From NCBI GenBank assembly GCA_031285945.1, contig JAITVF010000185.1, forward strand, positions 1 through 7,438: DNA of 7,438 nt, given 5' to 3'. The notes under the pieces were generated by a model. That model was not told the DNA's origin. It saw only the letters and a list, made by a program, of their open reading frames with translations, and did not search any database. The translations under genes and the position numbers were made by a program. The first letter of the stretch is position 1. Each line of letters begins with the position of its first letter. This document shows positions 6,715 to 7,438 of the stretch, in pieces. The stretch comes from Oscillospiraceae bacterium (GTDB taxonomy: Bacteria; Bacillota; Clostridia; Oscillospirales; Ruminococcaceae).

Positions 6715-7038
6715 TTGCAACCGACCGAGCTTAACGCCCTGCTAACGGCGCTTACAAATCATCTGTTCTGCACCCTTTCGGACAGGGACTTTATAAACCT
6801 GAGCCTTTTTCTTTCCATGCTCAGCAAGGATATGCTATCCATGGCGGCCTTAAAGGATTTATGCGAGATTGAAAAGAAGAGGGATCAGCATCATCATTCT
6901 AAAGAGCATAACTCAAAAGAGCATAACTCTAAAGATCGTCAAGAGAGGCCATCCAATAACCAAGCCCCGCCCCCACAAGAAGAGAAAGGAAGCACACAAG
7001 CAACGCCGCCGCGCGATACTCAACCCCAAAAGGGATAA
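6715..7038 (+). CDS. Small helical protein (107 aa), DUF6774-like, with disordered tail; second of a pair
   Basis: This 107-residue protein starts at TTG 6715, chosen because GGGGGTGA (6703-6710) lies four bases upstream, much like the site of its neighbour. Residues 1-52 form the conserved part: LNALLTALTNHL, then LSDRDFINLSLFLSMLSKDM and KDLCEIEKK. This pattern of a hydrophobic helix, an acidic LS turn and a second helix is seen in short clostridial proteins I recall as DUF6774, without a known role. Residues 58-107 are hydrophilic and low in complexity: a His run, two SKEHN repeats, then Pro/Gln-rich sequence ending QPQKG. The last 110 bases of the gene overlap the DUF368 gene antisense, so residues from about 72 on are coded opposite another real gene. 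The core is well supported; the tail could be a recent extension or may not be under selection. Confidence 0.72.
   Translation: MQPTELNALLTALTNHLFCTLSDRDFINLSLFLSMLSKDMLSMAALKDLCEIEKKRDQHHHSKEHNSKEHNSKDRQERPSNNQAPPPQEEKGSTQATPPRDTQPQKG
6898..6930 (+). repeat. 15-bp direct repeat, two copies plus a partial third
   Basis: TCTAAAGAGCATAAC (6898-6912) is followed by a copy with one change (6913-6927) and then the first bases of a third. The unit equals five codons (SKEHN) in the 107-residue gene. The partial third copy contains the stop codon of the antisense DUF368 gene (6929-6931). Confidence 0.75.
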
Positions 7039-7438
7039 TAATAACGGTGGACGCGAGCACAATCCCGATCATGGCATGGAACATCCCCGAGTAATACTTG
7101 GAAAATAAAAAATCGACAATCCTTGAGAACAAAAGGACACAGATGCCGCCGCCCAGTAAAACCGGCAGAATTACCATAAAATCAATGGTCTTAAAAGCGT
7201 CCACCATCGGTTTGTAAAGATTCATGTACACAAGAAAGTTAGAGGGGCTAAGACCCGGCACCAGCATTCCCAGACCTATGAGCACCCCGGCTAGAACCCA
7301 GACAAAAAAGGTTTGAGGAAGATTTCCGCTGACGGCCGAAAACCCGAAACGGAGCAAATAAAACCCGAGAATAAAGCACAGCGCCGTGACTAGCAAGTGG
7401 CGGACTTTGCGTCCTTTTTTGCCCGCCTGCTTCCACAG
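6929..7438 (-). CDS. DUF368 family membrane protein (PopT-like polyprenyl-phosphate translocase), C-terminal part
   Basis: The minus-strand frame is open from the right edge to a TAG at 6929-6931 and gives 169 residues. The start lies outside the window; the internal TTG at 7396 is not a real start, since LWKQAGKKGRKVRH precedes it in frame. It has several membrane helices. The diagnostic region is LIGLGMLVPGLSPSNF at about residues 53-68, followed by LPVLLGGGICVLLFSRIVDFL, which match the second half of DUF368 proteins. Full-length members have about 250-300 residues. Some DUF368 proteins (PopT) have been shown to recycle undecaprenyl phosphate across the cytoplasmic membrane for cell-wall synthesis, and that role is a reasonable expectation here. 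In the motif, the usual Gly-Ser-Gly-type turn after PG reads LSPSN. The 3' end overlaps the small TTG-start gene by 110 bases, tail to tail, with no terminator between. Confidence 0.88.
   Translation of the reverse strand: MWKQAGKKGRKVRHLLVTALCFILGFYLLRFGFSAVSGNLPQTFFVWVLAGVLIGLGMLVPGLSPSNFLVYMNLYKPMVDAFKTIDFMVILPVLLGGGICVLLFSRIVDFLFSKYYSGMFHAMIGIVLASTVIIIPFGVEYRAAALLVCFLSLLVGAGLGYWMASLDDL

Overview
The window looks like chromosomal DNA of an anaerobic Gram-positive bacterium of the class Clostridia (Bacillota), possibly Oscillospirales-like. This is inferred from strong GGAGG-type ribosome binding sites, several TTG and GTG starts, roughly balanced base composition, and the mix of families: AEC, MATE and OFA-type transporters, a stand-alone HD-GYP protein, a DUF368 protein and small helical clostridial-type proteins. 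No rRNA, tRNA, insertion sequence, phage gene or CRISPR array was seen.

Layout. Bases 1-1991 (+) hold the 3' end of an AEC-family permease followed 32 bases later by a complete MATE efflux transporter, probably one operon. An OFA-like MFS transporter (3202-2003, -) converges on it with only 11 bases between stop codons. Next on the minus strand is a small transcription unit: consensus-like promoter, GGAGG, a 41-residue single-pass membrane peptide and a strong terminator, with a second terminator-like hairpin beyond. Upstream of that is a PhnB-like VOC protein (4074-3652, -).

The most unusual part is 4100-5010. A 60-base stretch carries three copies of the extended -10 sequence TGGTATAAT, two facing left and one facing right. 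The right-facing copy leads to a strong intrinsic terminator about 115 bases on, with no gene between, which suggests a small RNA. Then, on the minus strand, comes an unrecognised 242-residue protein whose C-terminal 40% is 32 tandem His/Arg-Pro-Pro triplets, encoded by a 288-base array of 9-bp repeats.

Divergent from it is an HD-GYP c-di-GMP phosphodiesterase candidate (5195-6280, +) whose stop codon lies inside a perfect 22-bp hairpin. Two small proteins follow (6449-6682 and 6715-7038, +). They look like distant paralogues and have matching ribosome binding sites. The disordered tail of the second runs antisense for 110 bases over the 3' end of a DUF368 (PopT-like) membrane protein that enters from the right edge.

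The genes do not form one obvious pathway. The AEC and MATE genes are probably co-transcribed, the two small helical proteins almost certainly are, and the HPP-repeat gene and HD-GYP gene share a divergent promoter region. The strongest candidates for undescribed biology are the His-Pro-Pro repeat protein, the putative small RNA beside it, the 41-residue membrane peptide and the small-protein pair.
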